Assembly: GCA_007125435.1 (NCBI GenBank)
Contig: SLDF01000313.1
Span: 1-12,811, forward strand
Source of the DNA: Saprospiraceae bacterium
GTDB lineage: Bacteria; Bacteroidota; Bacteroidia; Chitinophagales; Saprospiraceae
Length of the DNA: 12,811 bases
Reading direction: 5' to 3'
The position numbers and the translations under genes were made by a program. Shown here in pieces: positions 1 through 7,794 of the stretch; position 1 is the first letter of the stretch; every line of letters starts with the position of its first letter. The notes under the pieces were generated by a model. That model searched no databases, was not told the origin of the DNA, and worked only from the letters and a program-made list of their open reading frames with translations.

Positions 1-3
1 AAT

Positions 4-31
4 TAGCGGCTTGCAGCTTGTAACTTGCAGC
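4..31. repeat. Degenerate heptamer tandem array (TTGCAGC type)
   Basis: Four consecutive 7-bp units can be read: TAGCGGC, TTGCAGC, TTGTAAC, TTGCAGC. The array sits 15 bp beyond the outer end of the structured repeat at 47-198. The equivalent end of the right-hand copy is followed by a heptamer array of a different motif. The array may continue to the left of the window. Confidence 0.6.
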
Positions 32-46
32 TAGATACTATATTCT

Positions 47-198
47 GCGTGAGGGATAGCAGCGATATGAGCAGGTCTGGCATAGTTGGTGGAGTGTAGA
101 TGTGATGGCGACTGGTAAGAAGCCGCTCGCATCTACTACGACACCCTATGCTAGACCTGTGAATACAAGCGGATAGCCCGGCCCGGAGGGTCACGCCC
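47..198 (-). repeat. Structured interspersed repeat, left copy (152 bp)
   Basis: Read on the minus strand, the element opens with GGGCGTGACCC and closes with CCCTCACGC, so its ends pair (GCGTGA with TCACGC). It aligns without gaps to 11896-12047, which lies in the opposite orientation, with 19 differences in 152 positions. Inside is a long imperfect stem. In plus coordinates its arms include 72-78 with 153-159 (CAGGTCT/AGACCTG) and 96-105 with 127-136 (ten pairs with one C-A mismatch). Six base pairs are changed on both sides relative to the right copy, so pairing is kept. It begins 20 bp after the rfbB stop codon and is co-oriented with that operon, so it would be transcribed by read-through as the 3' end of its mRNA. 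It may act as a 3'-end or terminator structure, or be a non-autonomous mobile repeat. The open reading frame through it is most likely incidental. Confidence 0.85.
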
Positions 199-218
199 AA
201 AATCAAAGAAAAATTAAT

Positions 219-1280
219 CTACCTATTACTGTATTGTTGCTCGTAATATTTAAGGTAATCACCGGACGTCACACTCTCAAGCCATTCGTGGCTGGATAAG
301 TACCAATCAACCGTCTTGCTTAGTCCTTCTTCAAATGTAAGCGAGGGCACCCATCCCAGGTCTGCTTTTATCTTACCGGCGTCAATGGCATACCTCATAT
401 CGTGACCTGCTCTGTCCTTGACAAATGTGATCAACTGCTGAGAAGTGCCTGCCGGCTTACCAGTCTTGTTATCCACTATATCACATAGAAGCCTGATGAG
501 GTCAATGTTTTTCCATTCATTGTGACCTCCGATATTGTAGGTCTCTCCCGGTTGACCCTTATGAAAAATGAGGTCCAAGGCGCGCACATGATCTTCGACG
601 TAGAGCCAATCTCTGACATTGACACCCTGTCCGTAAACTGGAAGAGGCTTGCCAAGTGTGATGTTTCTAATAAACAGCGGAATAAGCTTCTCCGGAAACT
701 GGTATGGGCCGTAATTATTAGAACAATTGCTGATGACCATAGGCAATCCATAAGTATGCCAAAAAGCACGAACGAGATGGTCAGATCCGGCTTTTGAAGC
801 AGAATATGGACTGCGTGGATCATATGGCGTCGTCTCTACGAAAAAGCCCTCGCTCCCCAGGGACCCAAATACTTCATCTGTCGAAATGTGGTGAAAACGT
901 TTATCTCCCATATCCTCACCCCACTGCTCCCTGCAAGCTTGCAATAAAGCTGCTGTACCCATTACATTGGTTTGTATGAAAATCAATGGATCCTCTATAG
1001 ATCGGTCTACGTGGGATTCAGCAGCACAATGCAATACGCCATCAAAGTCATGGTCCCTAAACAACTGTCTGATAAAGATCAGATCAGTAATATCTCCTTT
1101 CACGAACCTGTAATTAGGCTTGTCTTCGATATCTCGTAAATTCTCCAGATTGCCTGCATATGTAAGGGCATCAAGGTTAACGATGAGATAATCACTGTAG
1201 GTATTGACGAAGTGTCTTACCAGATGGGAGCCGATAAATCCAGCCCCACCGGTAATTAATATACGTTTTTTATAAGCCAT
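219..1280 (-). CDS. rfbB: dTDP-glucose 4,6-dehydratase
   Basis: RmlB/RfbB is a cytoplasmic NAD-dependent extended short-chain dehydrogenase. It converts dTDP-glucose to dTDP-4-keto-6-deoxyglucose, the precursor of dTDP-rhamnose and other deoxysugars of surface polysaccharides. The 353-residue protein is of normal family length. The N-terminal dinucleotide-binding loop is GGAGFIG (residues 11-17). The family-specific catalytic STDEVFGS lies at 133-140, with Thr134, Asp135 and Glu136. The YxxxK pair is Tyr159 and Lys163. It is the last gene of a minus-strand operon, starting 12 bp after the ugd stop codon. The partner genes rmlA, rmlC and rmlD are not in the window, so the final sugar cannot be told. 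The ATG start immediately precedes the first Rossmann strand. Confidence 0.95.
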   Translation of the reverse strand: MAYKKRILITGGAGFIGSHLVRHFVNTYSDYLIVNLDALTYAGNLENLRDIEDKPNYRFVKGDITDLIFIRQLFRDHDFDGVLHCAAESHVDRSIEDPLIFIQTNVMGTAALLQACREQWGEDMGDKRFHHISTDEVFGSLGSEGFFVETTPYDPRSPYSASKAGSDHLVRAFWHTYGLPMVISNCSNNYGPYQFPEKLIPLFIRNITLGKPLPVYGQGVNVRDWLYVEDHVRALDLIFHKGQPGETYNIGGHNEWKNIDLIRLLCDIVDNKTGKPAGTSQQLITFVKDRAGHDMRYAIDAGKIKADLGWVPSLTFEEGLSKTVDWYLSSHEWLESVTSGDYLKYYEQQYSNR

Positions 1281-1292
1281 ATCTGAAATACA

Positions 1293-2609
1293 TTATCGGG
1301 TGACAGTCGGTCGACCAATGCTATCATAATAGAAGCCTTTCTCTTTCATGTAGGCAAGGTCATATAGATTACGGCCATCAAAAATGGTCAATTCTTTAAG
1401 TAACTGGCTAACGACCTTGAAGCTCGGTGTTCTAAAAACCGCCCACTCTGTGATGATGGCGAGAGCATCAGCATCTACAAGAGCCTCATACTGATCTTTC
1501 GTATACTCAATCTTGTCACTCATGATCATCTTAAAGTTTTCCATAGCTTCGGGATCAAAGGCTTTGATATGCGCTCCGGCATTTAAGAGGTCTTCTATGA
1601 TTGTAATGGCCGGTGCCTCTCTGATATCATCAGTATTGGGCTTGAATGCCAAGCCCCAGATGGCAATGGTTTTGCCTTTAAGATTGCCACCGAAGTAATC
1701 TATAATTTTTTGACTTAGGCGCTCTTTTTGCAAATCATTGGTGCGCATGACGGAATTGAGTATCTTGAAGTCATACTCATATTCATTAGCTGTCTTTCCA
1801 AGTGCCATGACATCTTTAGGAAAGCACGATCCACCGTAACCTACGCCCGGAAATAAAAATCGCTTACCAATTCTGGTATCAGAGCCCATTCCTATTCTGA
1901 CCATATCGACATTAGCGCCTACTTTTTCGCAGAGATTTGCAATTTCGTTCATAAAGCTGATACGCGTTGCCAGATAGGAGTTGGACGCATATTTTGTCAT
2001 CTCAGCTGACCTTTCGTCCATGATCAAGACTGGATTGCCCTGTCTGACAAACGGGTCATACAAGCGGCGCATAACTGCTGCCGCACGATCAGATGAAGTA
2101 CCTATAACTACTCTATCAGGCTTCATAAAGTCATCAACTGCGGCTCCTTCACGCAAAAACTCGGGATTTGAAACTACATCGAACAATGATTCATCTAGAT
2201 TTTCAGCAAGTATGGCATGAACTTTATCCGCCGTACCGACAGGCACCGTACTTTTATCAACTATAACTGTATAATGGTCTATGATCGCAGATAGATCTTT
2301 TGCAACACCCATGATGTACGAAAGATCTGCTGATCCATCTTCTCCTGGAGGCGTGGGTAAAGCCAGAAAAATTACTTCTGCATCTTTTACTGCTTCCTTT
2401 ATATCGGTAGTAAAATGGAGTCGCCCCTGGCTAATATTTCTTTCAAAGATTGTTTCAAGTCCGGGTTCATAGATGGTCACCTTCCCGCTTTGTAATTTTT
2501 TGACCTTCGCTTCGTCAATGTCTACACATATGACATTATTTCCTGTTTCTGCAAAGCATGTACCAGTCACCAGACCTACATACCCTGTTCCTACAACTGC
2601 TATTTGCAT
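1293..2609 (-). CDS. ugd: UDP-glucose 6-dehydrogenase
   Basis: This enzyme oxidises UDP-glucose to UDP-glucuronate with two NAD+, supplying uronic-acid units or their derivatives (xylose, galacturonate) for capsule, exopolysaccharide or LPS. The 438 residues cover the usual three domains. The N-terminal Rossmann fold has GTGYVGLVTG at 7-16. The catalytic region includes DKSTVPVGT (Thr121), SNPEFLREG (Glu150, Glu154) and EMTKYASN (Lys206). The GVGYGGSCFPKD motif carries nucleophile Cys262 and Asp266. A C-terminal UDP-binding Rossmann fold follows (IWGLAFKPNTDDIREAP). All the expected catalytic residues are present. Its ATG is 5 bp after the stop of the upstream glycosyltransferase, so the two genes are almost certainly co-transcribed. 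Homologous UDP-ManNAc dehydrogenases share the fold, but the sequence pattern fits UDP-glucose dehydrogenase best. Confidence 0.95.
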   Translation of the reverse strand: MQIAVVGTGYVGLVTGTCFAETGNNVICVDIDEAKVKKLQSGKVTIYEPGLETIFERNISQGRLHFTTDIKEAVKDAEVIFLALPTPPGEDGSADLSYIMGVAKDLSAIIDHYTVIVDKSTVPVGTADKVHAILAENLDESLFDVVSNPEFLREGAAVDDFMKPDRVVIGTSSDRAAAVMRRLYDPFVRQGNPVLIMDERSAEMTKYASNSYLATRISFMNEIANLCEKVGANVDMVRIGMGSDTRIGKRFLFPGVGYGGSCFPKDVMALGKTANEYEYDFKILNSVMRTNDLQKERLSQKIIDYFGGNLKGKTIAIWGLAFKPNTDDIREAPAITIIEDLLNAGAHIKAFDPEAMENFKMIMSDKIEYTKDQYEALVDADALAIITEWAVFRTPSFKVVSQLLKELTIFDGRNLYDLAYMKEKGFYYDSIGRPTVTR

Positions 2610-2614
2610 TGATT

Positions 2615-3751
2615 TTACATTTTAGGGTTTACTAATTGTTTGATTTCGTCATAAAATTTCTTTGATGCCACTTCCCAATCAAACATGGATAAGCGCTCAG
2701 AACCTTTATCTATCAAATTCCTTGCCAAATTACGATTTTTTCTAATGTATATCAACTGTTTAGCAATATTTTCTGAGTCGTATGGGTCACAAAGCAGGGC
2801 CGCATCACCCGCCACTTCTGCCATCGATGACAAATTAGAGGTAATAACCGGCACTCTTGCCTGAAAGGATTCTACAATAGGTAAGCCAAACCCCTCGAAA
2901 AGAGAAGGATAAACTAATGCGTATGCGCCACCCTGCAGATGCCTCAAGTCGGTTTCATTTAAATGGCCTGTAAGCACTATATCACTTTTGTAAGGCGACT
3001 GATTTATTTCACGGCTGATAGCGTCTGTTTCCCAAGCCATTCGCCCACAAAGAACAAGGGGGATATCATCATCAGTTGACGATCTATATATATTGTAAGC
3101 CTCGACAAGTCTTCTGATATTTTTGCGGGGATGTATGGCGCCAACGAATAAAAAATAATCTCGGCCTCCTGTAAATTTTGACTTCACAGCGTCTTTATCT
3201 TCATAAGAGATAAGTCGGGCTGATGACCTGACACCATTGTAAATAACAGTAGTCTTAAGGCCTGCTTCTTCACCGGCAAGGTCAATTATGTCGTTCTTTG
3301 TTGCCTGCGATATGGCCACTATATGATCAGCGCGCTGAATAAATCGAGGCATATTCTCCTCATAATACCTTCGAAAGTTTTTGGGTATGAACTCAGGGAA
3401 GTGTCTGTAAACCAGATCATGCACCACAAGAATGGTCTTACCTTGATAACGAATCGAACAAAAATTATCTGGAGAAATGAAAACATCCGGCTTGATGCTA
3501 TTCAGTATAAAGGGGAGACTATATTCGTACCAAATCTTAAGGAGATAGGGATGTCTGGCCGGCGGTGGTATCACCTTTGCCTTCACATTCGGCAATTGTG
3601 TAAAATCGCTGTGGTAAGGTCTGTCAAAAATAAATACAAATTCATCTTCTGGATGTTGTCTTGCCATACGTGTATAAATCTCAAAGGTATACCAGCCAAG
3701 GCCTTCCATCTTATCCTTGATAAGAAATCTCGTATTTACAGCTATTTTCAA
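2615..3751 (-). CDS. Family 4 glycosyltransferase (GT-B fold), TTG start
   Basis: This is a predicted retaining glycosyltransferase of CAZy family GT4, which transfers a sugar from an activated donor onto a growing glycan or lipid carrier at the cytoplasmic face of the membrane. The 378-residue protein has the two Rossmann-like domains of GT-B enzymes. The C-terminal half contains LFVGAIHPRKNIRRLVEAY (201-219; basic Arg209 and Lys210) and SLFEGFGLPIVES, with the EX7E glutamates at 286 and 294, which bind the donor nucleotide sugar. It is the first gene of the operon with ugd and rfbB, so its donor may be a product of that pathway; donor and acceptor cannot be predicted. The start appears to be TTG: no in-frame ATG occurs upstream, and the next ATG (codon 15) would remove the first conserved strand (KIAVNTRFL). 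A good Bacteroidota -7 box lies about 30 bp upstream. Confidence 0.9.
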   Translation of the reverse strand: MKIAVNTRFLIKDKMEGLGWYTFEIYTRMARQHPEDEFVFIFDRPYHSDFTQLPNVKAKVIPPPARHPYLLKIWYEYSLPFILNSIKPDVFISPDNFCSIRYQGKTILVVHDLVYRHFPEFIPKNFRRYYEENMPRFIQRADHIVAISQATKNDIIDLAGEEAGLKTTVIYNGVRSSARLISYEDKDAVKSKFTGGRDYFLFVGAIHPRKNIRRLVEAYNIYRSSTDDDIPLVLCGRMAWETDAISREINQSPYKSDIVLTGHLNETDLRHLQGGAYALVYPSLFEGFGLPIVESFQARVPVITSNLSSMAEVAGDAALLCDPYDSENIAKQLIYIRKNRNLARNLIDKGSERLSMFDWEVASKKFYDEIKQLVNPKM

Positions 3752-3780
3752 TGTAAATTCAATGCTTATAGATAATGTGT

Positions 3781-3788
3781 CAAATGTA
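3781..3788 (-). promoter_or_regulatory. Predicted promoter -7 box of the GT4-ugd-rfbB operon
   Basis: The minus strand reads TACATTTG, a perfect match to the Bacteroidota sigma-A -7 consensus TAnnTTTG. It lies 29 bp upstream of the TTG start of the glycosyltransferase, implying a short leader. No TTG is present at the expected -33 position, so the call rests on one box and its position. Confidence 0.45.
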
Positions 3789-3986
3789 GTGAAAATTTAT
3801 GATGCCCATATGCAGTGCTTGATTCATCTTCTCACAAAAAATATTTCAATTTTCATTGTACCGAATCAGCACACAAACCTGATTATTAGCAAATCTTTAC
3901 TGTAAATACTTTACTGCCAATATAATTTTTAGTATTTTCAAACCTTAATTTCTGACAATAGCTACATGGATTGAATTGAATCAAAC

Positions 3987-4514
3987 ATGAAGACTCAAAA
4001 GCATTCACAGATTACATCACTAAGGCCATCTATACGAATTAGGCCAAGATTCTCCCTGTATATTGAAAGATCACCAGATAGTATAAACCAGAGCATCATA
4101 CGGTATATTGAGGCAGACAGTTTCACTATGATTGGTCAGGCTATTACAGGCCATTTGACCATACTCATTCCCAGTGATCGCAGGCAATGGTGGTCACCAA
4201 GGCTAACTATGACAGTAGAAGAAGAAAAAAAAGGATCGAGGGTTAGGGGCATGTATTCGCCTGACCCCGGGCTATGGACTATGTTTATGTTCATGTATGC
4301 TGTATTTGGTTTTGGATGTGTCATTGCATTAATGTGGGGTTCTTCACAGTGGGCATTAGATCAGGGCTATTCAGGTTTGATATATGCATTAATTTTACTG
4401 TTACTTTTCTTGACCACGTGGTTGATTGCAAGACTTGGCCGCCGACTCTCGTATGGTCAAATGAACGAAATACATGAGCATGTTGAAGAAATTCTAGGAC
4501 AAAAAATAGATTAA
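3987..4514 (+). CDS. Uncharacterised two-helix membrane protein
   Basis: I cannot assign a function. The 175-residue protein has a soluble N-terminal half of about 95 residues, probably a small alpha/beta domain (IERSPDSINQSIIRYIEA, then GHLTILIPSDRRQWWSPRL). Two hydrophobic helices follow at about 96-117 and 129-150, and then a short charged tail. The pattern 'WWSP-L ... VEEE ... VRGMYSP-P-LWTMFMF ... SQW' resembles, from memory, a group of conserved unannotated Bacteroidota membrane proteins of similar size, but I could not check this. The ATG was chosen because it opens the frame shortly before the predicted domain. It is divergent from the glycosyltransferase operon, and nothing downstream is close enough to form an operon. 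Regulation is not apparent: the upstream region has only a weak TAATTTTT box. Confidence 0.7.
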   Translation: MKTQKHSQITSLRPSIRIRPRFSLYIERSPDSINQSIIRYIEADSFTMIGQAITGHLTILIPSDRRQWWSPRLTMTVEEEKKGSRVRGMYSPDPGLWTMFMFMYAVFGFGCVIALMWGSSQWALDQGYSGLIYALILLLLFLTTWLIARLGRRLSYGQMNEIHEHVEEILGQKID

Positions 4515-4907
4515 AAGGGAGATTAACAAAATGCAGATTTTCTAGTAGCTGGCAGCCTTATCTTCTGGAGCAAACAAAAAGCTAAGGCAATACATTGGGA
4601 TTGCCATTAATTAAATTTAAATTTGAAGATAGAAACCAGAGTAAAGATTCAATCGTTATTATCTTATCAATTAAGGGTGCATTTTCCTTTTGAGAAGTTC
4701 ATATCCCCTGTATTGAAATAGAATTTTTCTATTAGGCGGGGCAAATAATTGGTTTTGTGGATGATTTTCAAGGCACCACCCAGGATCAATAAGTAAAGCG
4801 TCCCAAATAAATGCCAATTCAAGAGGAAAATGAAAACTTGTTGCAGATTGCGGATTAAAAGTCATAGTCTTCTGCTCATTGGGTATAGATAGAAGTTCAA
4901 GGCAAAT
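4515..4907. other. Intergenic region, 393 bp, no convincing gene
   Basis: The stretch between the two plus-strand genes is AT-rich and holds no RNA gene or repeat that I can recognise. A 64-codon minus-strand frame (4671-4865) begins with ATG and has a mixed composition, but it lacks a recognisable domain or promoter, so it is not called. A self-complementary AAATTTAAATTT run lies near 4613-4624, which is unremarkable at this base composition. The promoter of the following exported protein must lie here, but no clear -7 box is visible. Confidence 0.5.
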
Positions 4908-6350
4908 ATGAAGTCATTAAATCGTGTAATTATCCTTATGCATTTGCTTATTGTGGTCTCAGTGGCTGAGGCACAAGTTGTAGCGGTGTCTCAGGAGGTC
5001 AACATGCAGAAAAATATGGACTATGATATTCTGGGGCAATATGGTGACATGATATTAATGGCCGAAATATCAGATACAGGAGTAGAGATACAATCATTTG
5101 ATGGAAACCTATTTACCAGATGGAAAAAGAGCCTCAAATTTGACAGTAAAAAGATTTTTATCAACGATGTGGTACCTGGAGATACAAGCTTTTCGGTGGT
5201 CTTTACAGAAATTGGAGATGACTTTATAGGTTTGAAAATTTCCAGGTATGATTCTAAGGCTGACGTCATAGATACCAAATTGATAAAAGCATATGAGAAA
5301 GAACGTATCTTGCCGAGGTTTAAAATAACGCCATCAGAGGATAAAAAATGGATAGCTATACACCAAATGCTCGTAGAGAGCCAATTGGAAGTCTTATTCA
5401 TATCCCGAGACAATAGTGTTTTAGTTGCTGACCACTTATATGATGTCTCTCAATTTGACTTCCGGCGTAATTTTAAGACCATATTTTTATCTAATGAGGC
5501 TGAGCTATTCATCATATTAGATAACACGATGAATGTCACAAGACATACCAATCAACTGATTACAGTTATAAGGTCTGATATCAATAGTACCATACCACAT
5601 GTTATTGACAAACAGATTATTCAATATGCCCTATCTAACATTATCTACATTTACGACAATGTCAATAGGCAAGTGGTGGCCACCGGGCTGTACAGTGAAA
5701 CTGTAAGGAGTGAATCACTAGGCGCATTTAGATTAAGCATACCGCACAATGCCAGAAAAGCTGGTGAACCGAGTTTTGTAGCCTACACAGATCAGCTTCT
5801 TACAGATTTCTTGACTAGTAGCGGGAAGCGCAATAAAGATGATGTGATACCAAATCTGCAAGTGCAAGACGCATTACTAAGGATGGATGGTGGAGTAGTA
5901 CTCATTGCAGAAAAGAGAAAAGAGTACGAAAGAAGTCTGTATCAAGGGCGTCGAGACTTTTATAGCATGAGATTTGCTATAGATTATTACTATGAGGATT
6001 TAATTCTGATAGCCATTAATCCAGACGGTAGTAATCACTGGCAAAAAATGCTTCAAAAGAAACAATACTCATTTGATGATGATGCCCTCTATTCATCTTT
6101 TTTCATCTTCAAAAACCCCTCATCTGTGCGCTTATTGTATAATGATGAAATTCGCAATGAAAATACAGTCAGTGAATACATCATCACCGGTGGAGGAAAA
6201 CATGAGCGAAGAAGTCTACTGGCAACTAATCGACAAGATTTAAAGCTTCAAATTAGAAATGCTCTTCAGGTCAGTGAAAGTGAAGTCATTATCCCAAGCA
6301 TTAAAAGAAATAAGCTCAAACTTGTGAAAGTGGATTATCTGAGCACTTGA
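4908..6350 (+). CDS. Exported protein of unknown function
   Basis: I do not recognise a family. The 480-residue product begins with a classical Sec signal peptide: a positive start (MKSLNR), a hydrophobic core (VIILMHLLIVVSV) and a likely signal peptidase I site after AEA, before Gln23. There is no lipobox cysteine, so it is probably periplasmic or outer-membrane-associated rather than a lipoprotein. The mature part is rich in alternating hydrophobic beta-strand patterns such as GDMILMAEISDTGVEIQSFD and GGVVLIAEKRKEYERSLY, interrupted by charged loops. This is compatible with a beta-propeller-like fold, but no repeat motif is clear enough to claim one. No C-terminal secretion (T9SS) domain or transmembrane segment is visible. 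It stands alone on its strand and converges on lspA with only 29 bp between the stop codons. Confidence 0.8.
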   Translation: MKSLNRVIILMHLLIVVSVAEAQVVAVSQEVNMQKNMDYDILGQYGDMILMAEISDTGVEIQSFDGNLFTRWKKSLKFDSKKIFINDVVPGDTSFSVVFTEIGDDFIGLKISRYDSKADVIDTKLIKAYEKERILPRFKITPSEDKKWIAIHQMLVESQLEVLFISRDNSVLVADHLYDVSQFDFRRNFKTIFLSNEAELFIILDNTMNVTRHTNQLITVIRSDINSTIPHVIDKQIIQYALSNIIYIYDNVNRQVVATGLYSETVRSESLGAFRLSIPHNARKAGEPSFVAYTDQLLTDFLTSSGKRNKDDVIPNLQVQDALLRMDGGVVLIAEKRKEYERSLYQGRRDFYSMRFAIDYYYEDLILIAINPDGSNHWQKMLQKKQYSFDDDALYSSFFIFKNPSSVRLLYNDEIRNENTVSEYIITGGGKHERRSLLATNRQDLKLQIRNALQVSESEVIIPSIKRNKLKLVKVDYLST

Positions 6351-6379
6351 GTCATGTCCTTCCCGAAAAGGTTGCAATA

Positions 6380-7030
6380 TTAAGATTCACCCTCAATTTG
6401 AGGCTGGACTTCTTCTTCCTTTTTAAAGAAAGATCTTTGGAAGATTAATAATATAGCAACGCCTACACAAATAGCTGAGTCAGCAACATTGAAAACCGGC
6501 TTAAAAAACTCAAATCGACTACCTCCAATAAACGGTACCCACTCAGGCAGAATGGTATCGATCATAGGGAAATAAAACATGTCTACTACCTTTCCAAATA
6601 AAAAGCCGGCGTAGCCACCACCCTCGGGCAAGAACTCAGCAGGTGAACCATGAACTAGTGATTCTGAAAATATCAATCCATAGAATGCACTGTCAATAAT
6701 ATTACCCAACGCTCCCGCTATGATCAAAGCAAAACTGACAAGCACACCCATTGACGCACCTTCTTTTATTAACCTTCTTAAAAAGTATATTAAGAAGCCA
6801 ACAGCCGCCAACCGAAAAAGAGAAAGCGCTAGCTTACCATAGCTACCGCCTAGCTTAAGTCCAAACGCCATGCCCTCATTCTCTACAAAATGTATGTAAG
6901 CCCAGCTCTGGCCCAGTATTGGAAAATCTGCACCATAGGACATGTTTGTCTTAACCCAAAACTTAACAGCTTGGTCTACAATTATGACTGCAGCTATGAT
7001 AATGGAAACTATTATTGATTTCTTCTGCAA
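6380..7030 (-). CDS. lspA: Lipoprotein signal peptidase (signal peptidase II), TTG start
   Basis: LspA is an inner-membrane aspartyl protease that removes the signal peptide from diacylated prolipoproteins before the modified cysteine. Its 216 residues contain four hydrophobic segments. The family motifs are VDQAVKFWV (Asp19), NEGMAFG (Asn51), GNIIDS with catalytic Asp113, and FNVADS with catalytic Asp184. A loop of about 60 residues (roughly 115-175) between the two aspartates and a charged tail (EEEVQPQIEGES) make it somewhat longer than the roughly 165-residue enterobacterial enzyme. In my experience this is usual for Bacteroidota. The start appears to be TTG: an in-frame TAA lies three codons upstream, and the next Met (residue 30) would lose the first helix. 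It is on the same strand as the dksA-like gene but 764 bp away, so the two may not share a transcript here. Confidence 0.93.
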   Translation of the reverse strand: MQKKSIIVSIIIAAVIIVDQAVKFWVKTNMSYGADFPILGQSWAYIHFVENEGMAFGLKLGGSYGKLALSLFRLAAVGFLIYFLRRLIKEGASMGVLVSFALIIAGALGNIIDSAFYGLIFSESLVHGSPAEFLPEGGGYAGFLFGKVVDMFYFPMIDTILPEWVPFIGGSRFEFFKPVFNVADSAICVGVAILLIFQRSFFKKEEEVQPQIEGES

Positions 7031-7794
7031 TTGGCTTATTTAATTTTAATAATCACTGAATAAATGACGATGCTCAAAAAAGGTTTAGTACGCTGGTCTC
7101 TATATAAAAGTAAATCTTCTTTTCTTGATTAAAATAAATCTATCACTTTAGTAATTAATCTCATATCTTATGTTATACCAAATGTAATTATAAATCCTGT
7201 TCTTTATGATAAAGCTCCATCATAAACCTATAAATACCTACCATAAATTATTCCCCATATAATGAGTTGACATTACTAACTTAGAGGTAAAAACTTGCAA
7301 GAATGCATATAAAGATAAATTTTCAAACATATCAAGGATCGGGGTCAAACAAAACTTTTTCATGAGAAAAAAAATACACAAAAGGCAGTTGAATTTTAGT
7401 TATTATATCAGATTCCATTGTCAGCTAAAGAGCACCTTTAATACCATAAAATCAACTATTTTATTTTAATACTCCCTGGTCTAAACTCCTCCTAGAAGTA
7501 TTAAGACCCTATTATCTATAGATAATTTCATTACTGCTTCCAGATTCTGATGGCTCTACCTAAAATTGACTTATTAATTCAGTAAGATAGGTATCTACAC
7601 TTTGACCTTGCTAAGAAATAAGGGCGTATGATAATAAAATACAAGTCAAAACAATTTAAACTGTCGGTCCTTATCACCTCTGATAAGATCGAGATTGTAC
7701 TGGGATTCAAAGTAACAAGAGAGGCCATAACTTCCACTGCCTTGAAATCAGTTTTCGACAATGAAAAAACTATTGCTAGAGAATGTACAAAGTA
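7031..7794. other. Long AT-rich intergenic region between lspA and the dksA-like gene
   Basis: No gene can be supported in these 764 bp. Short frames (60 codons at 7579-7761 minus; 69 codons at 7628-7837 plus, which runs into the dksA-like gene) show no domain, and their composition matches random AT-rich DNA. No tRNA or rRNA is evident. The one clear structure is the 16-bp perfect palindrome at 7511-7526. Because lspA and dksA-like genes are often adjacent in this phylum, the gap may be an insertion or a decayed gene, but I see no recognisable remnant. Confidence 0.5.
7511..7526. promoter_or_regulatory. Perfect 16-bp palindrome, possible operator
   Basis: The sequence ATTATCTATAGATAAT is identical to its own reverse complement. 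Such symmetry could bind a dimeric regulator. It lies nearly 500 bp upstream of lspA in a gene-free stretch, and AT-rich DNA produces palindromes by chance, so a regulatory role is only a suggestion. Confidence 0.25.

Noticed and set aside
3..206. 67-codon minus-strand frame through the left structured repeat, with a peptide similar to one in the right copy
   Set aside because: The shared peptide follows from the shared DNA. Substitutions between the copies preserve base pairing rather than codons, so the structure, not a protein, is the conserved object.
4671..4865. 64-codon minus-strand frame in the 4515-4907 gap
   Set aside because: It has an ATG and mixed composition, but no domain, partner gene or promoter. 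It could be a chance frame or a remnant.
6351..6379. Intrinsic terminator between the convergent exported-protein and lspA genes
   Set aside because: Only a 4-bp stem (CCTT/AAGG) is visible, with no clear U-tract, which is too weak to call.
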